Shown: positions 1 to 9,194, numbered from the stretch's first letter. The stretch: 64,000 nt of DNA from CAIMWS01 sp964409245 (GCA_964409245.1 CAYPCQ010000013.1:33183-97182); one strand, 5' to 3'. Notes: a model not told the origin generated them from the sequence alone. Program-made: numbers and translations.

Positions 1-1317
1 TAGCGCGCCATTTCCATACCACTGGTAATGCAGATCGGAGCCGACGGCCGCCAGGGAAATGAGCACATAATCGCCTTGTTTCACCGTTTGGCTGGCCGGT
101 TGGATCTTTATGGCCGGCGGCAGCTCGACATACACGGCCAGGCTCGCCGTGGCGCTGCTGACGGTCCCCATTGGATTGCTGACTTCACACCGGTAAACCC
201 CGGCCTCGCGCATCGTCACATTTTGCAGAACCAGAGAGGCATTGGTGGCGCCCACCAAGGCTGCCCCATTGAAAAACCAGGCATATTTCAAATCCAAGCC
301 GCTGGCCTGCACCGCAAACACGACCGTGCCACCCAAAACCGCGTTCTGGCTTTGTGGGTGGCTGGCGATCTCCGGCGGTGTTGCCTGGAAATCGGCCTGC
401 ATCACCACTTCTTGAGTAACCTGGCAACTAATCCTTGCTTGCACTGGCCAGTTTAGATTCCCGGTCCAGCCGGCAAATTTATAGCCCGCCAGCGGCTGGG
501 CGGTGATTTCGATCGTATCGCCATCCCGGAACACTGAACCCGCTGGATGGATAGTGACCCGGCCACCTTCAGAGGCAGCAATAGCCACCCGCCAGGCCTT
601 TCCGAAAAGGATCGACACCTGCTTGTCCCCGTCCATGGTCAAGCTGACCTGGGAATTGGTGCCGCTCACATCCCCAATCCAGGTCCAGTTGCCCGTTCCC
701 GCCTGGGGCGAGGCTGTCAAAGTCACCTTGGTTCCGGCCGGATAGGAGGAATAATAGGGAGCGGGATCCAGGACCACACTGCCAGGGCCGATTTCCTCGA
801 TCCCCAGCTGGTAATAGCATGGGCCGGGCATTACGATCGGCCCGGGAATCCGCAAGGCTGGGCCAACGGGTGGCTTGGGGGGCATACTGTAGGGATCCCA
901 GCTGCCGGTCTCCTGCGTCCAGTGGGTGGTGGCGCCCTTGATCTCGGCGGTTTCGTAGGCACTGTCCGGCGGACCAACCCAAGCCCGCACCTGGAAATCG
1001 GCCAGGTTGTTATCGGCGATCCCCGCCACCAGCCCGATCCCGCCGTCAAAATAGCCCGGCGCCGAACCCGTTCCTATCCCGGTGAAAACCGAGTTGCTGG
1101 CGCCAATTGTTGCCAGCGCCAGGAGCACCCCACCCGGGGGGCCGCCCAAAACCTGGAACATCAGATTGGTCGGCGGGGTCTGGCACCAGATCAGCTTGAT
1201 CGGCACCTCCGCGTCGTAGTTATTTAGCATCACCGTGGCGGCGCCTTGGAGCGAGTTGCCCGCATTCAGGAATAAGGCCCCGAGGCACGCCTTGCATGAG
1301 AGCTTGAAGCGGTTCAT
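1..1317 (-). CDS. exported InlB-repeat / Ig-like domain protein (C-terminus outside window)
   Basis: This minus-strand frame is open from the ATG at 1317 to the window edge, giving 439 residues with no stop, so it is partial. I translated it by hand. The N-terminus (MNRFKLSCKACLGALFLNAG) is a basic then hydrophobic stretch compatible with export. Residues about 190-250 and 255-320 look like two InlB B-type beta repeats, with 'AGTKVTLTA', 'GDTIEITAQPLAGYKFAGW' and 'VVMQADF'. Residues about 325-410 form an Ig-like domain with 'SHPQSQNAVLGGTVVFAVQA' and the typical 'AGVYRCEVSN' strand. A second Ig-like domain begins near 415 ('IQPASQTVKQGDYVLISLAA'). Such chains are common in very large surface proteins of Verrucomicrobiota. 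The true length and the C-terminal anchor are unknown. The role is inferred to be cell-surface or extracellular. Confidence 0.8.
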   Translation of the reverse strand, partial: MNRFKLSCKACLGALFLNAGNSLQGAATVMLNNYDAEVPIKLIWCQTPPTNLMFQVLGGPPGGVLLALATIGASNSVFTGIGTGSAPGYFDGGIGLVAGIADNNLADFQVRAWVGPPDSAYETAEIKGATTHWTQETGSWDPYSMPPKPPVGPALRIPGPIVMPGPCYYQLGIEEIGPGSVVLDPAPYYSSYPAGTKVTLTASPQAGTGNWTWIGDVSGTNSQVSLTMDGDKQVSILFGKAWRVAIAASEGGRVTIHPAGSVFRDGDTIEITAQPLAGYKFAGWTGNLNWPVQARISCQVTQEVVMQADFQATPPEIASHPQSQNAVLGGTVVFAVQASGLDLKYAWFFNGAALVGATNASLVLQNVTMREAGVYRCEVSNPMGTVSSATASLAVYVELPPAIKIQPASQTVKQGDYVLISLAAVGSDLHYQWYGNGAL

Positions 1318-1520
1318 AAGCGTCTGATAATGAGTTGTTAATCCATGGTTTCTTCACCCGTTTGCGGATTGGCGGGCGCCGGGAATCCCCCGCTGGGTTT
1401 GGAATCCTTGCCCCGCTGGCCCAGGGATCCCGCCAAGCCGTTTTGGTGAACCAGTGATTGCATGGGGACACCGGCTGTGCCGTGGCGGATCAGCCGGCTG
1501 GCAAGCGGATGCACTGCAGG

Positions 1521-1650
1521 TTTTTGTGCCAGGCTGGCGGAGTGCCACGAGTCCCGGTCAGATCGGGATAAGTGGCGCCTGGCAAACGTCTTGCACAAAA
1601 GAACCCAGCCAGCGCGACTGATCCAGCTATTTGGTCACGGCCGAGCGCCG
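1521..1650 (+). repeat. dispersed intergenic repeat R2, copy 1
   Basis: This is one of three related intergenic segments (others at 17223-17355 and 39801-39880). Shared blocks are 'AAGTGGCGC', 'GTCTTGC.C.AAAAGA', 'CCAGCC.GC.CGAC.GA' and a 'GG.CACGG' block. Arms 1522-1534 and 1588-1600 are inverted, matching at 11 of 13 positions with one more G-U pair possible. The function is unknown. Confidence 0.55.
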
Positions 1651-1946
1651 CAATTCACAAAATCAACACTGTCTTCAGTATAATCTTTTGCCACATGATG
1701 TGAAACTTTTTTTCATCTCTTTGAAATTTTCCCAAGTTGCTCCAAACCAACCATTACCAAATCTATCATTACTTTTACTTATCGATAAATGGTAATCATT
1801 CACCCGCGCACGGCGAACGCAAGCCGCCCGCCGCCCGCCTCGTTTTCTTTATTCCAGGCAGGCCACGGTCCAATCCCTTTTCCCGTTATCCGCGCAGGAA
1901 ACGCGCCCTCCGTGGGGGGTGATTGGCCCATCTTTTTCCGCAGAAA

Positions 1947-2091
1947 AATGGAGTCCACCGGGTCCATGGAAGATTGGCCGCCGCCGTCGATTTACGCCAT
2001 ATTCACCCGGGCGGATTTGAAGCCGCTCCGCGCCAATGACTGGCGCCGGCTGAATCAGGAAAAGCGACCCTATGAAACTGGCGAAACTGGC
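1947..2091 (-). repeat. dispersed intergenic repeat R1, copy A
   Basis: The reverse complement of this segment aligns almost end to end with 39597-39736 on the plus strand. Shared blocks include 'GCCAGTTTCATA' versus 'GTCAGTTTCATA', 'TGAATATGGCG', 'CAATCTTC' versus 'TAATCTTC', and 'GGTGGACTCCATT'. By eye, identity is about four bases in five. It is flanked by unrelated sequence. Confidence 0.6.
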
Positions 2092-2366
2092 ACCATCCGT
2101 GATGCTTCTGCCCGCGGCTTCCCGCCCGGCGCTCTTTTACTCCCGGCTGGCTTCGGAATGAACCACCCGCTGCCACCTGTTTCCGCCTGTTTCCACCTCC
2201 GGGCTTTTGCACCCCCTCCAAGGCCATCCTGGGAACACTCCGGATGGATGCCGTGAGAGCGCCAGGGAGCGAATTGGCCGCTTTTTCAAAAACGGCCTTG
2301 AAGAACGCCCCCATTTCCCCGGCGGCGGGGCATGCGGGAAGGCTGCCTCCAGCCAATCTCCAATTA

Positions 2367-4757
2367 CTATGGGATTTTCAGACGGGCCTTTTGCGCCGGA
2401 ATCCAATGCTCCAGCAGGTGGCGGCAATTCACGATTTTTTCGGCCAGATCCACCGACACATAGTAATATTGGTTGGAGGCCTCAAAGCCGAGGCGCGAAT
2501 CGCGGGCCTGGAGCTCGAGCAATTGGCGGGCCAGGCCGGTTTCCCGGCGCAGCAGATCCTCCACCTGGGCGATCAAGGCCTGCCCCGCCACAGCCTGGGT
2601 GCAGGCCGCCAGCTTTTGGCGCAACCGAATGAAACGGGCCTGGTTGGCCGTGGAACGGAAGTGGATGGCCGCCGCCCGGGCCACGCCCAGCTCGCGTTGC
2701 AACTCCCGCTGGAAGCGGGCCTCCGCCGCCCGCGATTCCCCGGAGCCAGCTTTCTCCAATTCCGCCAGGGCCTCCTCAAAGCCGCCGGCGACCTTCTCGA
2801 ACTGGCTGATGAAAACCTCCGGTGGATACCCACCGCACCAGGCGTGGAGGTCGTCATAAGGGAAGCCAACCATGGTGGCGGCATAACCGGAAGGCTCAGC
2901 CCACAAAAGGTTGGCGGGGCCGCATTGCAGGGGGGCGTTGTAAACCAGGGCGCCATCGAAGGGGAATTCGCTGAAGGCGCGGCTGAACCGGCGCCAGGCG
3001 GCCACCACCGCGGGGGCGAGCTGGCCGCCAAACCGGCGGCGGGCCACCCGGGCCAGGATCTCCTCCGGGGGCGGCAGCGGCCCGGCAGCGGCCGCCTGGG
3101 CAGTCTCGGCCACCACTTCCAGGTTCGGCGAGGGATGCCCCCCCAAAGTCCACCCCAGCATCAGCCCGTCCACCCGGGCCTGGCACAGGTTGGCGGCATG
3201 GATGGCGACGTTTTCCACCGCCGGGATATACGGCACGGCGGAAAGCTCCCAGGTGTTATTGGCCTGGATTTTGGCGATGGTCTTCAACCCGCGGCGGCGC
3301 GCCAAATCCCAATGCCTGGTGGCCCGCGGCCCGGGGCCGATGGTGCTGATGGAATACTCCCCAACGGTTTTGGCCACCCCGCCCCGCTGGATGGGGATGC
3401 TCCACTCGCTCACGCTCATCAAGGCCACCTCCGCCGGCAGGCGCTGGATGACGCCCTCCACGGCGTCCTCCGGCCAGCCCCAATCCCAAACCAGGAGCCG
3501 GGTGCGGGCGCCGGACCGGGCGATCCCCTCATAGAGCGCGGTGTTCGCCTCGGCGATGACTTCCGCGGGCAGGCGGCGGCCGCAGCGGGGGCATTGGGCC
3601 CCGCCGCCGTGGGACCAGCAATGCGTCAGATTCTCCGAGCCGGAAATGGTGAACAGGCCCGCCAGATCGGGAACCGCGCCGCAAATCGTGGCGGCGGAGT
3701 CCGCCAGGTAGCGGCGCACCTCGGGCTGGCTGATGCACAGCGCCGCATACGCTCCCTCGGTGACGCCGCGCAGTTCCGGGCGGCCCTGGAAAAAGGCGAG
3801 CGGCAAGGCCCGGGGCTCATTCAAATAGAGGTAGATGCCGATGCCGTGCCGGCGGGCGCGCTGCACCAGCTGGCGCAGATTGGCCAGGCGGACCTCCGCC
3901 CCCGCGCTTTGCGCCGGATCCCACGGGAACGGCGCCAGGCGGGCCAGCAAGCCTTGCAGCCACACCCCGTCCACCCCGGACGCCGCCAGCTGCGCGAGAT
4001 AACCGTCCGGATAGGGATCCAGGCTGGGATCCAGCAAAGGATCGCCATACAGCGCAAAATAAGAATAACAGAAGCGGGGCGAAAAACGGCCGGGCACGGG
4101 CCGGGCTGCCGTGGCTGGAGGCGTGGACAAGGCGGGCAGGAACCCGAAGAGCGGTTCCTCTGGATGGCCCAGCCCGCGCGGGAAATATTCCCGCGCCAGG
4201 GCGGCAAGCCGGCCCTGCCAGGCGCGGATCTCCGGGGTGGGCGGGGCATAGCGGATCGGCACACACTGCGGCTTGAGGCTGCCGAGCTTGATGTAGAAAA
4301 AATCATCCTCGCGCAAGGTGAAGGCCATCTGTTCCGGGGTCCACTCCAAAAGTTCGAGCAATTGCCCGTAAGGCAGCAAATGCCAGTTCCGGCGGATGAT
4401 GGTCAGGGAGGTGCGGCGCAGCTGGTCCCGGGAAATGGGGGGCTGATCCCCCAAGCCCATGGCCAGTCCCAGGCGCACCACCTCGGCCGGCTCGGCGCCC
4501 AGCACCCGGGCCATCCGGTCCGCGGGCACCAGCGGCCAATTCCGCCACACAAAGGCATGCAGCCGGTCGGGGAAGTGAGGCAGGTCCAGCGCCTTGGGGG
4601 CGCCGCCCCGGGGCAAATCCTCGAGGCGGAGGGGCTGGGCTTTCGGGCCCGGGTCAGCAGCCTCCACCCAGCCGGGATCCGGCCAGACACAGGCTCCCGC
4701 CGCCGCGGTCGAAGCCTTTAGGAAATGACGCCGGGAAATTGTCTGCTTATTGTGCAT
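2367..4757 (-). CDS. Tat-exported protein, possible glycoside-hydrolase-type barrel
   Basis: A 796-residue protein starting at the ATG at 4757; an upstream in-frame start at 4775 would add six residues before the signal. The N-terminus MHNKQTISRRHFLKASTAAA carries a textbook twin-arginine motif (SRRHFLK), so folded export is expected. The middle has features of a (beta/alpha)8 sugar hydrolase: alternating hydrophobic strands, 'GIGIYLYLNEP', 'LFTISGSEN', 'LLVWDWGWPED' and 'VDGLMLGWTLGG'. A Cys pair 'CPRCGRR' lies near residue 385. The C-terminal 250 residues are largely helical. I cannot assign a family number. A glycosidase role is inferred from fold hints and from the other sugar enzymes nearby. 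The gene lies 34 nt after the M50 protease gene on the same strand. Confidence 0.72.
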   Translation of the reverse strand: MHNKQTISRRHFLKASTAAAGACVWPDPGWVEAADPGPKAQPLRLEDLPRGGAPKALDLPHFPDRLHAFVWRNWPLVPADRMARVLGAEPAEVVRLGLAMGLGDQPPISRDQLRRTSLTIIRRNWHLLPYGQLLELLEWTPEQMAFTLREDDFFYIKLGSLKPQCVPIRYAPPTPEIRAWQGRLAALAREYFPRGLGHPEEPLFGFLPALSTPPATAARPVPGRFSPRFCYSYFALYGDPLLDPSLDPYPDGYLAQLAASGVDGVWLQGLLARLAPFPWDPAQSAGAEVRLANLRQLVQRARRHGIGIYLYLNEPRALPLAFFQGRPELRGVTEGAYAALCISQPEVRRYLADSAATICGAVPDLAGLFTISGSENLTHCWSHGGGAQCPRCGRRLPAEVIAEANTALYEGIARSGARTRLLVWDWGWPEDAVEGVIQRLPAEVALMSVSEWSIPIQRGGVAKTVGEYSISTIGPGPRATRHWDLARRRGLKTIAKIQANNTWELSAVPYIPAVENVAIHAANLCQARVDGLMLGWTLGGHPSPNLEVVAETAQAAAAGPLPPPEEILARVARRRFGGQLAPAVVAAWRRFSRAFSEFPFDGALVYNAPLQCGPANLLWAEPSGYAATMVGFPYDDLHAWCGGYPPEVFISQFEKVAGGFEEALAELEKAGSGESRAAEARFQRELQRELGVARAAAIHFRSTANQARFIRLRQKLAACTQAVAGQALIAQVEDLLRRETGLARQLLELQARDSRLGFEASNQYYYVSVDLAEKIVNCRHLLEHWIPAQKARLKIP

Positions 4758-4791
4758 GCGCCGAGCTTTGCACAAATCAGCCGGGCGTCAA

Positions 4792-5472
4792 TCATCCAGA
4801 AATCTGCCCCAAGGCGGCTACGGGGAACTGAAACAGCCAGAACAACCCCATGAAGCAATGCATGGTCAGCGTGGAAACCAATTGCTGGACTGGATCCAGA
4901 TTGATGGCGACGATCAACAGGAACAGCCCATACTGGCTCAGGCGCAGATAGGTTTCATGGCTCATGCGCACGATGTTTTTGAGCACGTGGGAGCCATCCA
5001 GCGGCGGGATGGGCAGCAGGTTGAAAAAGCAAAGCACCAGGCTGATCAGAGTGATTTGGTAAAAGGTGTGCGCGATCTGCGGGAAGGGCAGCAAAACCGC
5101 CCCCCGCGCCAGCAGCATCAGGAAAAAGGCCAGCAGCAGGTTGGAGACCGGCCCCGCTATGGACACCAGGGTGTCATCGCGCCGCAGGTGGCGCAGTTTC
5201 ATGGGGTTGACCGGCACCGGTTTGCCCCAGCCGATCACCAAGGCCGCCAGCGGGGATTGTTTGGCGGCCAGATACGCGCTCAGCAAAGGCAGGAGGACGG
5301 TCCCCACCAGGTCCATGTGCGCCACCGGGTTGAGGGTGATCCGGCCCTGCAGGCGGGCGGTATCGTCACCGCATTTCCACGCCGTCCAGGCATGCGCGCA
5401 TTCGTGGATCGTCAGCGCTGGCAAAAAACAGAGATACCCGATCAGGCAATTGATAATCCAATTTTCATCCAT
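4792..5472 (-). CDS. site-2 protease family (M50) membrane metalloprotease
   Basis: A 226-residue polytopic membrane protein. The zinc motif HEcAH ('TIHECAHAW') falls near residue 23 inside the first hydrophobic segment. The second family motif is 'NLLPIPPLDGSHVL', in which the Asp is the third zinc ligand. 'GPVSNLLLAFF' matches the usual GP.xN segment. These match the compact Rv1735c/YwhC-like branch of M50 peptidases, which lacks a PDZ domain. I chose the ATG at 5472 because it places the HExxH at the expected distance from the N-terminus; starts at 5514 or 5595 would add poorly conserved residues. The substrate is unknown. It is possibly co-transcribed with the downstream Tat-exported protein. 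Confidence 0.88.
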   Translation of the reverse strand: MDENWIINCLIGYLCFLPALTIHECAHAWTAWKCGDDTARLQGRITLNPVAHMDLVGTVLLPLLSAYLAAKQSPLAALVIGWGKPVPVNPMKLRHLRRDDTLVSIAGPVSNLLLAFFLMLLARGAVLLPFPQIAHTFYQITLISLVLCFFNLLPIPPLDGSHVLKNIVRMSHETYLRLSQYGLFLLIVAINLDPVQQLVSTLTMHCFMGLFWLFQFPVAALGQISG

Positions 5473-5819
5473 CAGGCATATCAATAGGCATTGGGCTGGA
5501 GAAAACAAGATCATATGGCAGGTTTTGCCACCTGGCAGGTTCGCCCGGAAAACCGTGCCGCCGGAAGGCGCCTGGCCATCATCCGAACTCTGCAAAAGAA
5601 GCTGGCGATGGGATGCATAATGAACTCTACGCCAGCCATGGCGTTCTTTACATTGCCTGCCATGGATAAAGCTTCATATTCAAACCGAAGATCCCCCGGT
5701 GATTTAACTACCGATGAAATAAATTAAGCGGCGGTTTATTTTTTATTTTATTTTCACCATTGACCATGACCACCTCGTTGATATATCTTTGCCTCTGAAT
5801 AAGTAATCCAATTCCATTT
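5473..5819. other. intergenic region between divergent genes
   Basis: The first half may encode an N-terminal extension of the M50 protease if an upstream start is used. From 5700 to 5815 the DNA turns AT-rich, as expected for the promoter of the plus-strand gene at 5820. I see no RNA gene or repeat. Confidence 0.5.
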
Positions 5820-6254
5820 ATGAGCAAGACAGTAAAGAAAATTGAGAAAGTTGAGATGCCGGACATCAGCGCCTCTGCACTGGATAAATTCCAGCAGAAG
5901 CAGAATGAATTCAACAAGGCCCGGGAAGCTTACCGGGAAGAGCTGGAAGCGGAACGCAAAAAGCTGCTGGACCAGCTGAAAGCCTACGATGACGCCCTGG
6001 CCAAAATCACAGGCAAACCGGTGGAAAAATCGGAGCGCCGGGACCGCAGCGTGAACCTGGCCGCCTTTGAAAAAGCGGTGGAATGGCTGAAGACTGTCAA
6101 AGGCACCTTCCGGCCGAAAGATGTATTCAACCAGATCAAAGCCGCTGGCATCGCCAATTTCACCAAGCTTTCTGTATTCAAGAAATTGGAAGACCGCGGC
6201 TGCGTGAAAAAGGAAAAGGACCGCGGCGTTTATTCCGTGGGCAAATTGCAGTAG
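5820..6254 (+). CDS. small coiled-coil plus winged-helix-like protein
   Basis: A 144-residue basic protein. Residues about 20-65 form a charged, Glu/Lys-rich helix likely to be a coiled coil ('LDKFQQKQNEFNKAREAYRE'). Residues about 80-140 look like a winged-helix DNA-binding domain, with a 'PKDVFNQIKAAG' helix, a 'TKLSVFKKLEDRG' recognition-helix pattern and a 'GVYSVG' wing. No family name is recognised. A nucleoid-associated or regulatory role is an inference. It is transcribed alone and followed by a strong intrinsic terminator. Confidence 0.75.
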   Translation: MSKTVKKIEKVEMPDISASALDKFQQKQNEFNKAREAYREELEAERKKLLDQLKAYDDALAKITGKPVEKSERRDRSVNLAAFEKAVEWLKTVKGTFRPKDVFNQIKAAGIANFTKLSVFKKLEDRGCVKKEKDRGVYSVGKLQ

Positions 6255-6291
6255 CCGGCGCAGCCTTTTAAAAACCGCCCATCCTGAATTG

Positions 6292-6345
6292 CCCTCCCGG
6301 TTCCCCCGTAACAGGGTTTTGTGAACCGGGAGGGATTCTTTTTTA
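6292..6345 (+). terminator. intrinsic terminator
   Basis: A perfect 12-bp stem (CCCTCCCGGTTC at 6292-6303 with GAACCGGGAGGG at 6323-6334) is followed by a T-rich tract at 6336-6344. It ends the transcript of the gene at 5820-6254. Confidence 0.92.
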
Positions 6346-6442
6346 TCCGCGCATTTCGGATTGCATCCCCGCGGGAGGCGGCTACGCTCATCTTCGGAAC
6401 AAGCACCTTGGTCATTTTGAAATATTAATTATGGCTGGACGC

Positions 6443-7417
6443 ATGAAACGCCGCGGATTCATCAAGCGCTCACTCGCCGGAGGGCTGGCCGCTCCTTTGG
6501 TTTGCAGTCTGGAAGAACACACCCTGCTCGCCCGGGATGAGGCGCCAGGAATCCCCGCCCCCACCCCCAACGCCAAAGGTTCCCTGCCCATGGGCACGAT
6601 TGGCAAAGTGAAGATCAGCCGGCTGATCTGCGGCGGCAACTTGATCAGCGGTTACGCGCACAGCCGTGACCTCATCTATATGTCGAACCTGCTGATGCGC
6701 TATTTCACGGATGACAAGATCATGGAAACCTGGGCTTTGTGCGAACAGCATGGGATCAACACGATGATCTGCTACCCGGAAGACCGGCATGCAGTGGAGG
6801 TTTATTTGAAATACCGCGCCCGGGGTGGGCGCCTGCAATACCTGGCCCAGATCGCCCCCAAAAAGAACGATCTAAAAACCGCAGTCCAATACGCGGTCGA
6901 TACCGGAGCCGCGGGCGCCTTCCTGGTGGGCAACCAGGGGGATCAATGGATCCGCCAGGGATCCGTGGGCTTGGTGGGTGATTTGATCGGCATCATCAAA
7001 AGCCAGGGATTGATCGCCGGGGTGGCCGGCCATGAGCTGCGCACGCCCATGAAGGTCGAGGAGGCCGGAATCCAGCCGGATTTCTACATGAAAACCCTCC
7101 ACAGCACGAATTATTGGTCCGGCCAGCAGCCCGGCCAGACCCAGGAAGTCATCGACAACTACGGAATCGACAACTATTGGTGCCTGGAACCGGATAAAAC
7201 CATTGCCTATATGCGGGGCATCCAACGCCCCTGGCTGGCTTACAAAGTCCTGGCGGCGGGAGCGATCCACCCCCGGGACGGATTCCGCCACGCGTTCGGG
7301 AATGGGGCCGATTTCGCCGTGGTGGGCATGTTCGATTTCCAGGTGGCGGAAGACGCCGCCATCGCCCGCGAACTCCTGGCCTCGGACTTGAAGCGGCAGC
7401 GGCCATGGATGGCGTAG
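6443..7417 (+). CDS. Tat-exported aldo/keto-reductase-like protein
   Basis: A 324-residue protein from the ATG at 6443; an ATG at 6431 adds four residues before the signal. The N-terminus MKRRGFIKRSLAGGLAAPLV resembles a twin-arginine signal with a shortened hydrophobic region. The mature part resembles the aldo/keto-reductase TIM barrels abundant in Verrucomicrobiota and Planctomycetota, with 'ISRLICGGNLISGYAHSRDL' at the first strand, 'GINTMICYPED', 'VAGHEL', 'YMKTLHS' and 'PWLAYKVLAAGAIHPRDGFR' near the end. The catalytic Asp-Tyr-Lys-His set of true reductases cannot be placed with confidence, so catalysis is uncertain. Confidence 0.78.
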   Translation: MKRRGFIKRSLAGGLAAPLVCSLEEHTLLARDEAPGIPAPTPNAKGSLPMGTIGKVKISRLICGGNLISGYAHSRDLIYMSNLLMRYFTDDKIMETWALCEQHGINTMICYPEDRHAVEVYLKYRARGGRLQYLAQIAPKKNDLKTAVQYAVDTGAAGAFLVGNQGDQWIRQGSVGLVGDLIGIIKSQGLIAGVAGHELRTPMKVEEAGIQPDFYMKTLHSTNYWSGQQPGQTQEVIDNYGIDNYWCLEPDKTIAYMRGIQRPWLAYKVLAAGAIHPRDGFRHAFGNGADFAVVGMFDFQVAEDAAIARELLASDLKRQRPWMA

Positions 7418-7593
7418 CGGTTCCGCGAGGCTAGCCAAACCCGCCGGGGAACGGCTGCCCGCCCGGCCCGGCCCGCCGCGCGGCCCTCCTTGCTTCGGCT
7501 TTTTGGTTAAATATCAATGAATTTTTCTCGCCACGAGCGCCGTCCAAGCATTAGATATTAGGGACTGACGATGCGGTCGCAGCGGAACGCTGG

Positions 7594-7621
7594 TTGGCAT
7601 TGATAATGAACGTGTTATATT
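7594..7621 (+). promoter_or_regulatory. candidate promoter of the Tol-Pal operon
   Basis: TTGGCA (7594-7599) and TATATT (7616-7621) are separated by 16 bp, 68 bp before the first start codon. The rest of 7418-7688 shows nothing else recognisable. This is a pattern match only. Confidence 0.4.
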
Positions 7622-7688
7622 TGGTTTTGACCGCCGCGCCCGGACGCGCTAAACCAAGCTCCGGGAGCATTGAAGCGGAGAACGATTT

Positions 7689-8423
7689 GTGATGATGGCC
7701 ACAATTTTATGGGCTGCGGTGGGGGTGCCTGCCAAAGAACAAGAGCTGGTGTTCATTTGGCGCCAGGCCACCCCCGAGGCGAAGATTATCATTATCGTGC
7801 TGGGCATTTTTTCCATCTTCGCCTGGTCGATCATGGCGGCCAAAGCCATCCAGATGCGCCGCGCCAAGCGGCTGAACCGGATCTTCGAGGAGGAATTCCG
7901 CGGGCAAAAGAGTGTTTTGGAGATTTATGACCGCCGGGTGCAGGTGGACGGCTGCCCCTTGTTCACGGTCTATGTGGAAGGCTGTGGCGAACTGGCGGGC
8001 CGGCAAAAAGCGCAAGTGACGCGGGGACTCACCCGCTCCTTGAGCCTGAAAGCCATGGAACATGTGAAACGGGCCTTGGAACGATCCGTGGCGGAGGAAT
8101 CCCTCAAACTGGAAAGCGGCCTGATCATGCTGGCGATCGCCGTCAGCGGGGCGCCTTTCCTGGGGTTGCTGGGCACCGTTTGGGGGGTTATGAGCACGTT
8201 CAGCAATGTGGCCATGCAAAACCAGGCGGATTTGCTCACCATGGCTCCCGGTGTCGCCGCGGCGCTCATCACCACCGTGGCCGGCCTGTTGGTGGCCATT
8301 CCCTCCATGTTCGGATACAACTGGCTGGTTCACAACCTGCGGGTTCTCACCGTGGAACTGGACAATTTTGCCCAGGAGTTGGTTTCCAAGATGGAAATCG
8401 AATACCTGTCGGACAATGACTGA
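7689..8423 (+). CDS. tolQ: TolQ/ExbB-type proton channel subunit
   Basis: A 244-residue inner-membrane protein of the MotA/TolQ/ExbB family. One transmembrane segment lies near residues 33-52 and two more near 140-165 and 178-203. The family core is 'GAPFLGLLGTVWGVMSTF' followed by 'APGVAAALITTVAGLLVAIP'. With ExbD/TolR it would use proton flow to energise the TonB/TolA-like protein. The GTG at 7689 is 8 bp after GGAG (7677-7680), better spaced than the ATGs at 7692 and 7695. It is the first gene of the Tol-Pal operon and overlaps the next gene by 8 bp. Confidence 0.9.
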   Translation: MMMATILWAAVGVPAKEQELVFIWRQATPEAKIIIIVLGIFSIFAWSIMAAKAIQMRRAKRLNRIFEEEFRGQKSVLEIYDRRVQVDGCPLFTVYVEGCGELAGRQKAQVTRGLTRSLSLKAMEHVKRALERSVAEESLKLESGLIMLAIAVSGAPFLGLLGTVWGVMSTFSNVAMQNQADLLTMAPGVAAALITTVAGLLVAIPSMFGYNWLVHNLRVLTVELDNFAQELVSKMEIEYLSDND

Positions 8424-8769
8424 GACCTCGCCAAAGCACCCTTCCTCCCCCCAGCCTGCCCAGGGCGAAAGGGTGGTCTGCGCCAAATGCGAACAGGTGG
8501 CGCCGACGGGCACCTCCCGGTGCCCCGGATGCGGCGCGCACTTATATGTCAGCTGCCATTATTGCGGACAGCGGAACCATCGCATCGAGGAAACCTGCCG
8601 CCATTGCCATGAGCGGCTCCATCGCACCCGGTCCCGGCGCTGGCTCAAAAAGCTGCTCCCGGAACACACCAAGGTCAAACCCGCCTACATCCTTTTGCTG
8701 ATCCTGGCGGTGGCCGTGGTTTACCGCCTCATCGTAAACCTGGCAGAATTCAAATTCCCGAATCCTTAG
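8416..8769 (+). CDS. double zinc-ribbon protein with C-terminal membrane anchor
   Basis: A 117-residue protein whose ATG lies inside the end of tolQ (8-bp overlap), indicating translational coupling. It has four metal-binding knuckles: 'CAKC', 'CPGC', 'CHYC' and 'CRHC', i.e. two zinc ribbons in residues about 18-72. A basic linker follows, then one hydrophobic helix ('AYILLLILAVAVVYRLIV') near residues 90-108. Its position between tolQ and exbD/tolR is not part of the classical Tol operon. A role in assembly or regulation of the channel is inference from position only. Confidence 0.8.
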   Translation: MTETSPKHPSSPQPAQGERVVCAKCEQVAPTGTSRCPGCGAHLYVSCHYCGQRNHRIEETCRHCHERLHRTRSRRWLKKLLPEHTKVKPAYILLLILAVAVVYRLIVNLAEFKFPNP

Positions 8770-8774
8770 CCCGT

Positions 8775-9194
8775 ATGCGCCGCTTTTCCCAACGCAACAA
8801 CCTGGTCACCCTGAGCGACATCAATATCACGCCGCTGCTCGACCTGGCCTTCGTGCTGTTGATCATTTTTGTCATCACCACCCCCGCGCTGACCCAAAGC
8901 ATCAACTTAAAGCTGCCCAGCGGTGGACGCCCGGACAAAAAAACCATGGATGCCCGGGATATGAAAACGGTGGAAATCACCCGCCAGGGCCAATACGCCT
9001 ACGAGCGGAAGCCGTCCAACCCGGATTTGATCGAGTCCTCCCTCATCCAATTCTACAAGGCGAATCCCAATTTGATAGTCGTGGTGCGGGCTGATGAAGA
9101 TAGCCCGCTCAAATACACCACGGAAATCATCAACCGCTGCCAGCGGAACCAGATAACCAGCTTTTCCATCCGCACCCTGGCCCCGAAAAAATGA
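8775..9194 (+). CDS. tolR: ExbD/TolR biopolymer transport protein
   Basis: A 139-residue protein with a short cytoplasmic N-terminus, one transmembrane helix ('LLDLAFVLLIIFVITTPALT', near residues 18-37) and a periplasmic domain. 'DINITPLLDLAFVLLIIF' is the family signature; its Asp is the proton-carrying residue of ExbD/TolR. The periplasmic part ends with the usual beta pattern ('LIVVVRADEDSPLKYTTEII'). The start is 5 bp after the zinc-ribbon gene, and the end overlaps the next start by 4 bp (ATGA). Confidence 0.92.
   Translation: MRRFSQRNNLVTLSDINITPLLDLAFVLLIIFVITTPALTQSINLKLPSGGRPDKKTMDARDMKTVEITRQGQYAYERKPSNPDLIESSLIQFYKANPNLIVVVRADEDSPLKYTTEIINRCQRNQITSFSIRTLAPKK

Larger units (their letters stand above)
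1318..2366. other. 1.05-kb gap without a convincing gene
   Basis: No frame here has a recognisable protein or a good start. The first part is upstream DNA of the exported repeat protein; 1690-1800 is AT-rich and may hold its promoter. The remainder carries one copy of each of two dispersed repeats listed separately (1521-1650 and 1947-2091). Confidence 0.6.

Noticed and set aside
1789..2256. 155-codon open frame in the first large gap
   Set aside because: There is no ribosome binding site, the composition is Pro/Arg-rich, and it runs through repeat R1 in antisense.
2244..4721. 825-codon open frame opposite the Tat-exported hydrolase-like gene
   Set aside because: It is antisense to a gene with a clear Tat signal, its protein is low-complexity Gly/Arg/Gln/Pro, and it has no recognisable domain. 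Long antisense frames are expected in GC-rich genes.
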